Source: Nemertoderma westbladi (taxonomy: Eukaryota; Xenacoelomorpha; Nemertodermatida; Nemertodermatidae). Taken from it: a DNA stretch of 30,433 nucleotides. Position numbers and translations under genes: made by a program. Of the stretch, positions 1 through 9,804 are shown in pieces (the stretch's first letter is position 1; every line of letters starts with the position of its first letter). The stretch lies in NCBI GenBank assembly GCA_032718475.1, contig JAUCBJ010004685.1, forward strand, positions 1-30,433, written 5' to 3'. The notes under the pieces are model-generated. The model made no database searches, was not told where the DNA came from, and worked only from the letters and a program-made list of their open reading frames with translations.

Positions 1-811
1 AAACAGTATTGGATTTAGTGAGAAACTACAAGTAAATAAACAAACAGTATTGGATTTAATGAGAACTTACAAGTAAATAAAAAAACAGTATTGGATTTAG
101 TGAGAAACTACAAGTAAATAAACAAACAGTATTGGATTTAGTGAGAACTTACAAGTAAATAAAAAAACAGTATTGGATTTAGTGAGAAACTACAAGTAAA
201 TAAACAAACAGTATTGGATTTAATGAGAACTTACAAGTAAATAAAAAAACAGTATTGGATTTAGTGAGAAACTACAAGTAAATAAACAAACAGTATTGGA
301 TTTAATGAGAACTTACAAGTAAATAAAAAAACAGTATTGGATTTAGTGAGAAACTACAAGTAAATAAACAAACAGTATTGGATTTAATGAGAACTTACAA
401 GTAAATAAAAAAACAGTATTGGATTTAGTGAGAAACTACAAGTAAATAAACAAACAGTATTGGATTTAGTGAGATCTTACAAGTAAATAAAAAAACAGTA
501 TTGGATTTAGTGAGAAACTACAAGTAAATAAACAAACAGTATTGGATTTAATGAGAACTTACAAGTAAATAAAAAAACAGTATTGGATTTAGTGAGAAAC
601 TACAAGTAAATAAACAAACAGTATTGGATTTAATGAGAACTTACAAGTAAATAAAAAAACAGTATTGGATTTAGTGAGAAACTACAAGTAAATAAACAAA
701 CAGTATTGGATTTAATGAGAACTTACAAGTAAATAAATAAACAGTATTGGATTTAGTGAGAACCTACAAGTAAATAAACAAACAGTATGAGATTTAGTGA
801 GAACCTACTCT
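1..811. repeat. 41-bp AT-rich satellite array, truncated by the window edge
   Basis: About 20 head-to-tail copies of a 41-bp unit beginning AAACAGTATTGGATTTA. Two variants alternate: one reads GTGAGAAACTACAAG and the next ATGAGAACTTACAAG, so the true period is an 82-bp dimer. The last two copies (about 735-811) are diverged and lead directly into the 26-bp array. The array continues to the left beyond the window. It holds no open frame of note. Spacing and near-identity are directly visible. Confidence 0.95.
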
Positions 812-3800
812 ACTCACCTATGTAGGAAAGCTAACAAACTGACATGTTTATGAAAGCTAACAAACTTACCTGTGTAGGAAAGCTAACAAACTTACCTGTA
901 TATAAAAGCTAACAAATTTACCTGTGTATGAAAGCTAACAAACTGACATGTTTATAAAATCTAACAAACTCACCTGTGTAGGAAAGCTAACAAACTCAAT
1001 GGTGTATGAAAGCTAACAAACTTACCTGTGTAGTAGGAAAGCTAACAAACTCAATGGTGTATGAAAGCTAACAAACTTACCTGTGTAGTAGGAAAGCTAA
1101 CAAACTTAACTGTGTAGGAAAGCTAACAAACTTACCTGTGTAGGAAAGCTAACAAACTTACCTGTGTAGGAAAGCTAACAAACTTACCTGTGTAGGAAAG
1201 CTAACAAACTTACCTGTGTAGGAAAGATAACATACTTTACTGTGTATGAAAGCTAACAAACTTACCTGTGTAGGAAAGCTAACAAACTTACCTGTGTTGT
1301 AGGAAAGCTAACAAACTCACCTGTGTATGAAAGCTAAACAAACTTACCTGTGTTGTAGGAAAGCTAACAAACTTACCTGTGTTGTAGGAAAGCTAACAAA
1401 CTCACCTGTGTTTGAAAGTTAACAAACTTACCTGTGTAGGAAAGCTAATAAACTTACCTGTGTAGGAAAGCTAACAAACTTACCTGTGTAGGAAAGCTAA
1501 CAAACTTTTCTGTGTAGGAAAGCTAACAAACTTTTCTGTGTATGAAAGCTAACAAACTTACCTGTGTAGGAAAGCTAACAAACTTACCTGTGTTGTAGGA
1601 AGGCTAACAAACTCACCTGTATATGAAAGCTAAACAAACTTACCTGTGTTGTAGGAAAGCTAACAAACTTACCTGTGTATGAAAGCTAACAAACTTACCT
1701 GTGTAGGAAAGCTAACAAACTTACCTGTGTAGGAAAGCTAATAAACTTACCTTGTAGGAAAGCTAACAAACTTACCTGTGTAGGAAAGCTAACAAACTTA
1801 CCTGTGTAGGAAAGCTAACAAACTTACCTGTGTAGGAAAGCTAACAAACTTACCTGTGTAGGAAAGCTAACAAACTTACCTGTGTAGGAAAGCTAACAAA
1901 CTTTTCTGTGTATGAAAGCTAACAAACTTACCTGTGTAGGAAAGCTAACAAACTTACCTGTGTTGTAGGAAAGCTAATGAACTTACCTGTGTTGTAGGAA
2001 AGCTAACAAACTCACCTGTGTATGAAAGCTAAAAAAACTTACCTGTGTAGTAGGAAAGCTAACAAACTCAATGGTGTATGAAAGCTAAACAAACTTACCT
2101 GTGTTGTAGGAAAGCTAACAAACTCACCTGTGTATGAAAGCTAACAAACTTACCTGTGTAGGAAAGCTAACAAACTTACCTGTGTTGTAGGAAAGCTAAC
2201 AAACTCACCTGTGTATGAAAGCTAAACAAACTTACCTGTGTTGTAGGAAAGCTAACAAACTTACCTGTGTTGTAGGAAAGCTAACAAACTCACCTGTGTT
2301 TGAAAGTTAACAAACTTACCTGTGTAGGAAAGCTAATAAACTTACCTGTGTAGGAAAGCTAACAAACTTACCTGTGTAGGAAAGCTAATAAACTTACCTG
2401 TGTAGGAAAGCTAACAAACTTACCTGTGTAGGAAAGCTAACAAACTTACCTGTGTTGTATAGGAAGGCTAACAAACTCACCTGTGTATGAAAGCTAACAA
2501 ACTTACCTGTGTAAGAAAGCTAACAAACTTACCTGTGTTGTAGGAAAGCTAACAAACTTACCTGTGTTGTAGGAAAGCTAACAAACTCACCTGTGTATGA
2601 AAGCTAAAAAAACTTACCTGTGTAGTAGGAAAGCTAACAAACTCAATGGTGTATGAAAGCTAAACAAACTTACCTGTGTTGTAGGAAAGCTAACAAACTC
2701 ACCTGTGTATGAAAGCTAACAAACTTACCTGTGTAGGAAAGCTAACAAACTTACCTGTGTTGTAGGAAAGCTAACAAACTCACCTGTGTATGAAAGCTAA
2801 ACAAACTTACCTGTGTTGTAGGAAAGCTAACAAACTTACCTGTGTTGTAGGAAAGCTAACAAACTCACCTGTGTTTGAAAGTTAACAAACTTACCTGTGT
2901 AGGAAAGCTAATAAACTTACCTGTGTAGGAAAGCTAACAAACTTACCTGTGTAGGAAAGCTAATAAACTTACCTGTGTAGGAAAGCTAACAAACTTACCT
3001 GTGTAGGAAAGCTAACAAACTTACCTGTGTTGTAGGAAGGCTAACAAACTCACCTGTGTATGAAAGCTAACAAACTTACCTGTGTAGGAAAGCTAACAAA
3101 CTTTTCTGTGTATGAAAGCTAACAAACTTACCTGTTAGGAAAGCTAACAAACTTTTCTGTGTATGAAAGCTAACAAACTTACCTGAGTAGGAAAGCTAAC
3201 AAACTTACCTGTGTTGTAGGAAGGCTAACAAACTCACCTGTGTATGAAAGCTAAACAAATTTACCTGTGTTGTAGGAAAGCTAACAAACTTACCTGTGTT
3301 GTAGGAAAGCTAACAAACTCACCTGTGTTTGAAAGTTAACAAACTTACCTGTGTAGGAAAGCTAATAAACTTACCTGTGTTGTAGGAAAGCTAACAAACT
3401 CACCTGTGTTTGAAAGTTAACAAACTTACCTGTGTAGGAAAGCTAATAAACTTACCTGTGTAGGAAAGCTAACAAACTTACCTGTGTAGGAAAGCTAACA
3501 AACTTTTCTGTGTATGAAAGCTAACAAACTTACCTGTGTAGGAAAGCTAACAAACTTACCTGTGTTGTAGGAAGGCTAACAAACTCACCTGTGTATGAAA
3601 GCTAAACAAACTTACCTGTGTTGTAGGAAAGCTAACAAACTTACCTGTGTTGTAGGAAAGCTAACAAACTCACCTATGTTTGAAAGTTAACAAACTTACC
3701 TGTGTAGGAAAGCTAATAAACTCACCTGTGTTTGAAAGTTAACAAACTTACCTGTGTAGGAAAGCTAACAAACTTACCTGTGTTGTAGGAAAGCTAACAA

Positions 3801-4043
3801 ACTCACCTGTGTAGGAAAGCTAATAAACTTACCTGTGTTGTAGGAAAGCTAACAAACTCACCTGTGTTTGAAAGTTAACAAACTTACCTGTGTAGGAAAG
3901 CTAATAAACTTACCTGTGTAGGAAAGCTAACAAACTTACCTGTGTAGGAAAGCTAACAAACTTTTCTGTGTATGAAAGCTAATAAACTTACCTGTGTAGG
4001 AAAGCTAACAAACTTACCTGTGTAGGAAAGCTAACAAACTTTA
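812..4043. repeat. 26-bp satellite array (AGGAAAGCTAACAAACTTACCTGTGT)
   Basis: Roughly 115-125 tandem units of a 26-bp consensus, with length variants from inserted 'TGT' or 'AGT' (GTGTTGTAGG, GTGTAGTAGG) and one extra A (GCTAAACAAAC). The commonest core is CTTACCTG. Subfamilies have CTCACCTG, CTTTTCTG or CTCAATGG. Variant units recur in the same order, giving a higher-order period. On the minus strand most units read CTTTCCTACACAGGTAAGTT, i.e. a pyrimidine-rich stretch, CAG and a consensus 5' splice donor. The array ends abruptly at about 4043. Confidence 0.95.
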
Positions 4044-4553
4044 ACGCTTCATATTGGCACCAAGCACTAAGTATATTACTCAAAGAGCAATAACTATACT
4101 TATACAACGGGGTTGAGTGCCTGAAACAAAATACGAGATAAATGTATCAATAAAATGCACAAAGAAGGGACTGCAAACTGAAATTCCTGACTCACATCCC
4201 TAATCGTACGAACACTACTACTACACTACAACTACAAGCAGGTTTAATTGACAGACATTTAGGTAAATGTCACAAATCCATACTACCCATTGATATAATT
4301 TTTTTGCTCGAAAACAGGTCTCTCTGGGAAAAGACTCAAACTTTTTTTTTCAAAATTCAGCTACTAGCCAGTCTTCGTGGGAAAACACTCTGATATTTTC
4401 AGAAATTGGGGAAAAAATTCGGGATAAAAATAGAATTCGGGCAAAAAATAAAATTATTTGTTATTAATATTTAATTTATTATTAATTTTTAAAAAAATAC
4501 GGTACGTAGATGAATATATACTGCCTGACTGCAGAATAGGTTACACTATAGCC
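4044..4553. other. unassigned AT-rich spacer
   Basis: No exon, RNA gene or recognisable element is seen on either strand. The minus strand was examined for the missing 3' exons of the SLC35B2-like gene and nothing resembling the remaining transporter helices was found. Confidence 0.5.
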
Positions 4554-4769
4554 TAAACGATATTGTTACCAATTGAGGGAAATGATCAGGTTACAGTGGC
4601 AGGCTTTTCTAACCAAAATAATAAACGATATTGTTACCAATTGAGGAAAATGAACAGGTTACAGTGGCAGGCTTTTCTAACCAAAATAATAAACGATATT
4701 GTTACCAATTGAGGGGAAGGAACAGGTTACAGAGGCAGGCTTTTCTAACCAAAACAATAAACGATATTT
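4554..4769. repeat. 68-bp tandem triplication of a dispersed-repeat segment
   Basis: Three consecutive units start at 4554, 4622 and 4690 (period 68) and a partial fourth starts at about 4758. Each contains TAAACGATATTGTTACC, a variant of ATCAGGTTACAGTGGCAGG and TCTAACCAAAATAATAAAC. The GGTTACAG...AACCAAAACAATAAAC part is shared with the dispersed repeat at 7325-7520 and elsewhere in the window, so this is a local expansion of one part of that family. Confidence 0.9.
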
Positions 4770-5187
4770 AATCATTAATGATTAAAACAACAGGTCAGGG
4801 TGTCTGTCAATATACCTTTCCAGTTGGAGGAAAATTGAGTAAAATACTTTGCATTATTAGATGTTTGAAAAAAAGAAAATTCAGAAAAAAACAAAAATCA
4901 ATGAATATGTTTCGTGCTGCGCGAAGCGGAAAAAGTTGACATATTGAATTTTTTTGTTTGAAGTTGCTCAATATAGGTTGAAAAATGACTGTATAATTTT
5001 TTTGGAGCGTTCCCACAAGATTTGGCGCGGGGGGAACGTTTTATATCCAGGGTACAGATTTATGATAGAGCCGACATTTTATATACGAATTCGATATCTT
5101 ACTGAATTCATTTTGGAAAATAAAATTTACATTTGTAAACTATGTAGTATTCACTCTATAAAAAATACAATTATTTTGGGCAATTTC
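4770..5187. other. spacer before the GC-rich minisatellite
   Basis: AT-rich, with no convincing coding or RNA signal. The CGTTCCC at about 5009-5015 and the GGGGAACG at about 5032-5039 form a short imperfect inverted repeat. Open frames that run from here into the array owe their length to the repeat. Confidence 0.4.
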
Positions 5188-6874
5188 GGTGGGGCGGTGC
5201 CGGTGGGGCGGTGCCGGTGGGGCGGTGCCGGTGGGGCGGTGCCGGTGGGGCGGTGCCGGTGGGGCGGTGCCGGCGGGGCGGTGCCGGCGGGGCGGTGCTG
5301 GTGGGGCGGTGCCGGTGGGGCGGTGCCGGTGGGGCGGTGCCGGTGGGGCGGTGCCGGTGGGGCGGTGCCGGCGGGGCGGTACCGGTGGGGCGGTGCCGGC
5401 GGGGCGGTACCGGTGGGGCGGTGCTGGTGGGGCGGTGCCGGTGGGGCGGTGCCGGTGGGGGGGTACCGGTGGGGGGGTACCGGTGGGGCGGTACCGGTAG
5501 GCGGTGCCGGTGGGGCGGTACCGGTGGGGTGGTGCCGGTGGGGCGGTGCCGGCGGGGCGGTGCCGGCGGGGCGGTGCTGGTGGGGCGGTGCCGGTGGGGC
5601 GGTGCCGGTGGGGCGGTGCCAGTGGGGCGGTGCCGGTGGGGCGGTGCCGGTGGGGCGGTGCCGGCGGGGCGGTACCGGTGGGGCGGTGCCGGCGGGGCGG
5701 TACCGGTGGGGCGGTGCTGGTGGGGCGGTGCCGGTGGGGCGGTGCCGGTGGGGGGGTACCGGTGGGGGGGTACCGGTGGGGCGGTACCGGTAGGCGGTGC
5801 CGGTGGGGCGGTACCGGTGGGGCGGTGCCGGTGGGGCGGTACCGGTAGGCGGTGCCGGTGGGGCGGTACCGGTGGGGCGGTACCGGTGGGGCGGTGCCGG
5901 TGGGGCGGTGCCGGTGGGGCGGTGCCGGCGGGGCGGTGCCGGTGGGGCGGTGCCGGTGGGGCGGTGCTGGTGGGGCGGTGCCGGTGGGGCGGTGCCGGTG
6001 GGGCGGTGCCGGTGGGGCGGTGCCGGTGGGGCGGTGCCGGCGGGGCGGTGCCGGTGGGGCGGTGCTGGTGGGGCGGTGCCGGTGGGGCGGTACCGGTGGG
6101 GCGGTGCTGGTGGGGCGGTGCCGGTGGGGCGGTGCCGGTGGGGCGGTGCCGGTGGGGCGGTACCGGTGGGGCGGTGCCGGTGGGGCGGTGCCGGTGGGGC
6201 GGTGCCGGTGGGGCGGTGCTGGTGGGGCGGTGCTGGTGGGGCGGTACCGGTGGGGCGGTGCCGGTGGGGGGGTACCGGTGGGGGGTACCGGTGGGGCGGT
6301 ACCGGTGGGGCGGTACCGGTAGGCGGTGCCGGTGGGGCGGTACCGGTGGGGCGGTGCCGGTGGGGCGGTGCCGGTGGGGCGGTGCCGGTGGGGCGGTGCC
6401 GGTGGGGCGGTGCCGGTGGGGCGGTGCCGGTGGGGCGGTGCTGGTGGGGCGGTGCTGGTGGGGTGGTGCCGGTGGGGCGGTGCCGGTGGGGCGGTGCCGG
6501 TGGGGCGGTGCCGGTGGGGCGGTGCCGGTGGGGCGGTGCCGGTGGGGCGGTACCGGCGGGGCGGTGCCGGTGGGGCGGTGCCGGTGGGGCGGTGCCGGTG
6601 GGGCGGTGCCGGTGGGGCGGTGCCGGTGGGGCGGTACCGGTGGGGCGGTACCGGTGGGGCGGTACCGGTGGGGCGGTACCGGTGGGGCGGTACCGGTGGG
6701 GCGGTACCGGTGGGGCGGTACCGGTGGGGCGGTACCGGTGGGGCGGTACCGGTGGGGCGGTACCGGTGGGGCGGTACCGGTGGGGCGGTACCGGTGGGGC
6801 GGTACCGGTGGGGCGGTACCGGTGGGGCGGTACCGGTGGGGCGGTACCGGTGGGGCGGTACCGGTGGGGCGGTG
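5188..6874. repeat. GC-rich 14-bp minisatellite (GGTGGGGCGGTGCC)
   Basis: About 120 copies of a 14-bp unit, in sharp contrast to the AT-rich flanks. Variants are GGCGGGG, GCTGGTGGGG, GGGGGGGTACC and GGTACC in place of GGTGCC. The last ~17 units (about 6631-6870) are a homogeneous GGTGGGGCGGTACC run, while the proximal part is a mosaic with repeated blocks (compare 5370-5520 with 5670-5820). The plus strand is G-rich. Since 14 is not a multiple of 3, a run of units cycles through all frames. It encodes no stop except at the shortened variant GGTAGGCGG (5498, 5791, 5846, 6320), so long open frames on both strands are repeat artefacts. Confidence 0.97.
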
Positions 6875-7012
6875 ATACAAAAATGCAAAAATAGTTAACT
6901 TTCAGCCCTTTTTGCTGAAATAATGGTCGCGATTAGTCGGAGCAGCAGTTTAGATAGCAGCTAGGTTACTCTACTATAGGGATAGCGAGCGAGAACATAA
7001 AGGAACACAAAC
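6875..7012. other. start of SLC35B2-like intron 3 (minus strand)
   Basis: Immediately downstream of the exon 3 donor on the minus strand. No further exon is visible before the minisatellite. The intron must extend left past 5188 if the gene is intact. Confidence 0.5.
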
Positions 7013-7182
7013 CTTGCCTGTTTGGTAGCCAGTAGGACCATACCAGCAGCGAAGGTAGCGAGTATACGATTCATAAAGACGAGAAGCTGGGAGTTAGAGA
7101 ACTTCTCCGGGGGCCCGTCGCTACTCGTGTATTCGTGGGCCATTATTCGTTCCTGCAGAATTCCCCATGTCAGATAGGAGAT
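7013..7182 (-). CDS. SLC35B2: PAPS transporter SLC35B2/PAPST1-like, third visible coding exon
   Basis: This 170-bp exon encodes two adjoining transporter segments. The first contains SYLTWGILQERIMAHEY and the second EKFSNSQLLVFMNRILATF. Both resemble the region of human SLC35B2 (Golgi adenosine 3'-phospho 5'-phosphosulfate transporter) that reads WGVLQERVM and later SQFLVLMNR. The minus-strand acceptor is TTTCCTTTCCAAG|ATC (AG at 7184-7183). The donor is GCAAG|GTTTGT (GT at 7012-7011), which is weaker than consensus. The exon enters in phase 0 and leaves two bases into a codon. It continues exactly from the exon ending at 7890. The following exons, about 60% of a ~430-residue protein, are not found in the window. 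Seen: motifs and splice sites. Family: nucleotide-sugar transporter SLC35B. Inferred: the rest of the gene lies left of position 1. Confidence 0.88.
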
Positions 7183-7324
7183 CTTGGAAAGGAAACGTTA
7201 CAGTTGAAAATATATTGAACAAAATAATACAATAGTTGGGGGGTCGGGATGATGGTGTGGTGGCTGAGCCTAACTTATGTAGTAGTGAGCCAGGGGGGGG
7301 ACTCGACGCAAAACCCGCCTTGGC

Positions 7325-7520
7325 GAATTAATATCACGCCTCAATGTTAAATTCTCAATTTAGGGAAAGGAGCAGGTTACAGTGGCACGTCATTTTAACC
7401 AAAACAATAAACTAAACACAATAGAACAGGTTACAGTTGTATCTTTGAGAGCGATCATCTGTTATTTGCATCCGATTTCCCCTGGAGAGGGATTAATTTT
7501 ATTGCGTCCAGTTTCCTCCC
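7325..7520 (+). repeat. dispersed interspersed repeat family, copy 1
   Basis: Contains GCGAATTAATATC...CAATGTTAAATT, AAAGGAGCAGGTTACAG, AACCAAAACAATAAAC, a second GAACAGGTTACAG, a GATCATCTGTTATTTGC block and CCCCTGGAGAGGGATTAATT. The same blocks in the same order occur at 21835-22030 (plus) and 24640-24840 (minus). No coding capacity or clear terminal inverted repeats are visible. It lies in intron 2 of the SLC35B2-like gene. Most likely a short non-autonomous element of unknown class. Confidence 0.75.
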
Positions 7521-7889
7521 CTATCTGGTAGTAGTAGTAGGAAGTAGAGTATAGTAGGGTGTGAATCTTAGGTAAGGTAGTAAAGTAGATTTGTTTCCTA
7601 AATGGTGAGGTGACTTTTACTTTACTTTAAAGTATCGTATTGTAGTTATAAGTGATTTTTAGGAGGCGAAATGACAGTAAATTTGGTATTGAATTTAATG
7701 ACATTGGATGTTCAGCGATTGAGGGAATTATGATTAGTTGTAGAGCAGATCTAGAGTCTAGACCATAATATTAATAATAACATTAAATGGACTCTCAATC
7801 CCATGGAGTATCTCGCTCTATAAATAAGTTAGTGTGTTAGGAAGTTGTTAGATTATTATAAACATCTTGGGTATTTCTAAACAACCAAC

Positions 7890-8041
7890 CTGCAGTCCGA
7901 CAGCACAGAATGCGAGTAACACACCCCGATTATATTGAGATGGTTTACTCTGGGTCAGGGAGGAATCCGTTACAGTCTGGGGGAGGGTAGCCTCGTCGCC
8001 GATAATACAAGCGCGTACGCACCGGTGTAACCATGTCTGAC
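7890..8041 (-). CDS. SLC35B2: PAPS transporter SLC35B2/PAPST1-like, second visible coding exon
   Basis: This 152-bp exon on the minus strand has a strong acceptor, CTCTTTCTTAG|GTCAGAC (AG at 8043-8042), and a donor CTGCAG|GTTGGT (GT at 7889-7888). It starts with the last two bases of a codon whose first base is the final G of the exon ending at 9805, and it ends on a codon boundary, so phases fit on both sides. It encodes VRACIIGDE, aligning with the KACVFGNE region of vertebrate SLC35B2, then a low-conservation linker, then LLAFCAVGLQ, aligning with LLFCATGLQ at the start of a transmembrane helix. The next residues of that helix are supplied by the 7013-7182 exon. It was found by translating the minus strand and is too short for a simple ORF scan. 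Confidence 0.88.
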
Positions 8042-8104
8042 CTAAGAAAGAGTGAGAGCAAGAAAGATAATGGCTAACAGGATGAAGGAAGAGCTGGAGA
8101 GGAG

Positions 8105-8890
8105 AGGAACTTCCTGTACTACATTATCTTCCACACCCGTAATAAAACACTAAATATGAATGGACAAACAATTAACATTGATGGCACAGAAATCAAACGT
8201 AAAAGATGCATCAAATTATAGGGTGTCATCATAGATGAACATCTAACATGGAACCACCACCGTGAACACACACGTAATAAAATGAGCCGCAACTTATAAT
8301 AAAGTAAAAAATGTTGTCCTACCACATACAGTTATACTACTTTACCACACAATGATTGACCCATATCTACAATATTGCACCACAATATGAGCCTACTCAC
8401 CTAGTGCGTGCAATAATGAAAAATATCAACCACAGTCAAACAGACTATACACTCGCAATCGGCGGAAGAAAGAGACTACTACAGGTAGTTCTAATCCGTA
8501 TACTCCCCTTAAATCATTGCAGAATCTACCAAATCGCGCTATCAGAATTGTTACTTTCAGAGGGAACTCAGACTTCAACCCATTACCAATACGATCACTT
8601 TACGTGAAACATATTGCAATAATATGTTACAACTATCTCCATCACCTACTAGCAAATTAATTTTACCACATCTACTTACTTTGACATCCACGACTCACAA
8701 TCACCTCACACGAAATACTGATCATGGCAATTGTACTGTACCTCGAACTCGTTTACTGATAACTAGACAGTCGATTAGGGCCAGAGCTCCGGAAGTTTGG
8801 AATAACATACCAAACGTTATAAGGCAATCAACTTCAATTCAAATTTTCAAAAATAAAATCACTAAATACCTATCAGAAACAAAATAAACC
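8105..8890 (+). mobile_element. decayed 3' end of a non-LTR retrotransposon (LINE), reverse transcriptase C-terminal region
   Basis: Three plus-strand frames must be pieced together. Segments seen include FHTRNKTLNMNGQ and GVIIDEHLTWNHH (the region after the RT catalytic core in CR1/L2/jockey-like LINEs), and near the end RARAPEVWNNIPN followed by IFKNKITKYLSE and a stop at 8885-8887, the usual form of a LINE ORF2 carboxy terminus. In-frame stops (TAG at about 8218, TAATAA near 8297) and several frameshifts show it is dead. The catalytic YADD box is not present, so this is a 5'-truncated copy. The left boundary is approximate. It sits in intron 1 of the SLC35B2-like gene, antisense to it. The clade is not resolved. 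Confidence 0.85.
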
Positions 8891-8930
8891 CTTTTCAATT
8901 TATTTTAACAAATAAATGCTTCTTTTATCT

Positions 8931-8952
8931 GTCTATCATCCGTATGATAGAC
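8931..8952. other. perfect hairpin after the LINE 3' end
   Basis: GTCTATCAT and ATGATAGAC form a perfect 9-bp stem around a CCGT loop, 40 bp downstream of the LINE stop codon. It may be part of the LINE 3' untranslated region. That link is inferred. Confidence 0.6.
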
Positions 8953-9362
8953 GTTATATACTGCATATGCGTATACTACAGTATATAATCTAATATAATC
9001 CATCAAAATTATCCCCCACCTATTTATCAGCAAATAATCCAGCTTCAGGCTTATTTACATTTATTTATCCCGCTTATAGAATATTATTCGATTACCCCAT
9101 ATTAAAACAATATATATATAACTGTGATTATATTTCTAGTATTAGTAGTAGGGCCTACCGTTCTAAAACATTAATCAAATTTTATATATTTCCAATACAG
9201 TAAAACTTGCATGAACCATACTAGGCTTACAGTAAATGGCCACTTAAAATGTAAATTTAATTTCTGTAATTTAGTCTGTACTGCATACATTACACATTGT
9301 ACATACAGTGCATGTGTATTGGTGTTTTATATTTGTATATATATCTATAATATAAAGGCTGA
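8953..9362. other. intronic AT-rich spacer
   Basis: Within SLC35B2-like intron 1. TATA-rich simple sequence and TACAGT/ACTGTA words are seen, but no exon, RNA gene or recognisable element. Confidence 0.5.
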
Positions 9363-9411
9363 AAGGTGACCGGCGTAATGCTGTAATGGGCCTTCCTGGT
9401 ACGGTCACCTT
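9363..9411. other. inverted repeat, 10-bp stem
   Basis: AAGGTGACCG (9363-9372) and CGGTCACCTT (9402-9411) are exact reverse complements separated by 29 bp. Intronic to the SLC35B2-like gene. No function is assigned. Confidence 0.6.
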
Positions 9412-9599
9412 CTACAAGTTACATTCGTCTGCATTTACGGTGTGTTTGTAGTGAATCATACATTAAACAACATTATTAAATACGCTAGTCAGTCGGCTAG
9501 TTGTCTTTCAGTCTGTAGTAGGGCGGCCCAAGCACCAAGGGTTAGGTTATGATACAAGGGATTATCACGTTTGGATGTTTGGGGGCGTCCAAAACGAGC

Positions 9600-9675
9600 A
9601 GGTTGGCAGGTTAGCAAAGGAGCAGGTTACAGAGGCGAGTTGAAAGGAACCAAAATTTAAAACCAAATTTAATTG
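9600..9675 (+). repeat. dispersed repeat family, partial copy
   Basis: Holds AGCAAAGGAGCAGGTTACAG followed by a diverged GGAACCAAAATTTAAAAC, matching the central part of the family at 7325-7520. It lies 130 bp from the exon 1 donor of the SLC35B2-like gene. Confidence 0.5.
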
Positions 9676-9804
9676 AGAATCAACAGTCAGATGTATAGAC
9701 ATACCGGAACTCTGAAGAGGGTGGAGGCCCCCAAACTGCTAACAGGATAGAGCCCTCCCCTACTGCCCTAGTCCACGCTGTCTGTACTGTACGTCTGTAC
9801 GTAC

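Noticed and set aside
812-4043. CRISPR-like regular repeats
   Set aside because: Units are contiguous without unique spacers and the context is eukaryotic.
5140-6898. Long open frames on both strands coding Gly/Arg/Trp/Val or Pro/His/Arg/Thr repeat proteins
   Set aside because: They are the 14-bp minisatellite read in each frame. Ends occur only at array edges or at one shortened unit type, with no unique domain or splice context.
9680-9804. Continuation of the SLC35B2-like exon 1 frame past the donor
   Set aside because: Similarity to the transporter ends exactly at GGAG|GTACGT, and the next exon restores both frame and similarity.
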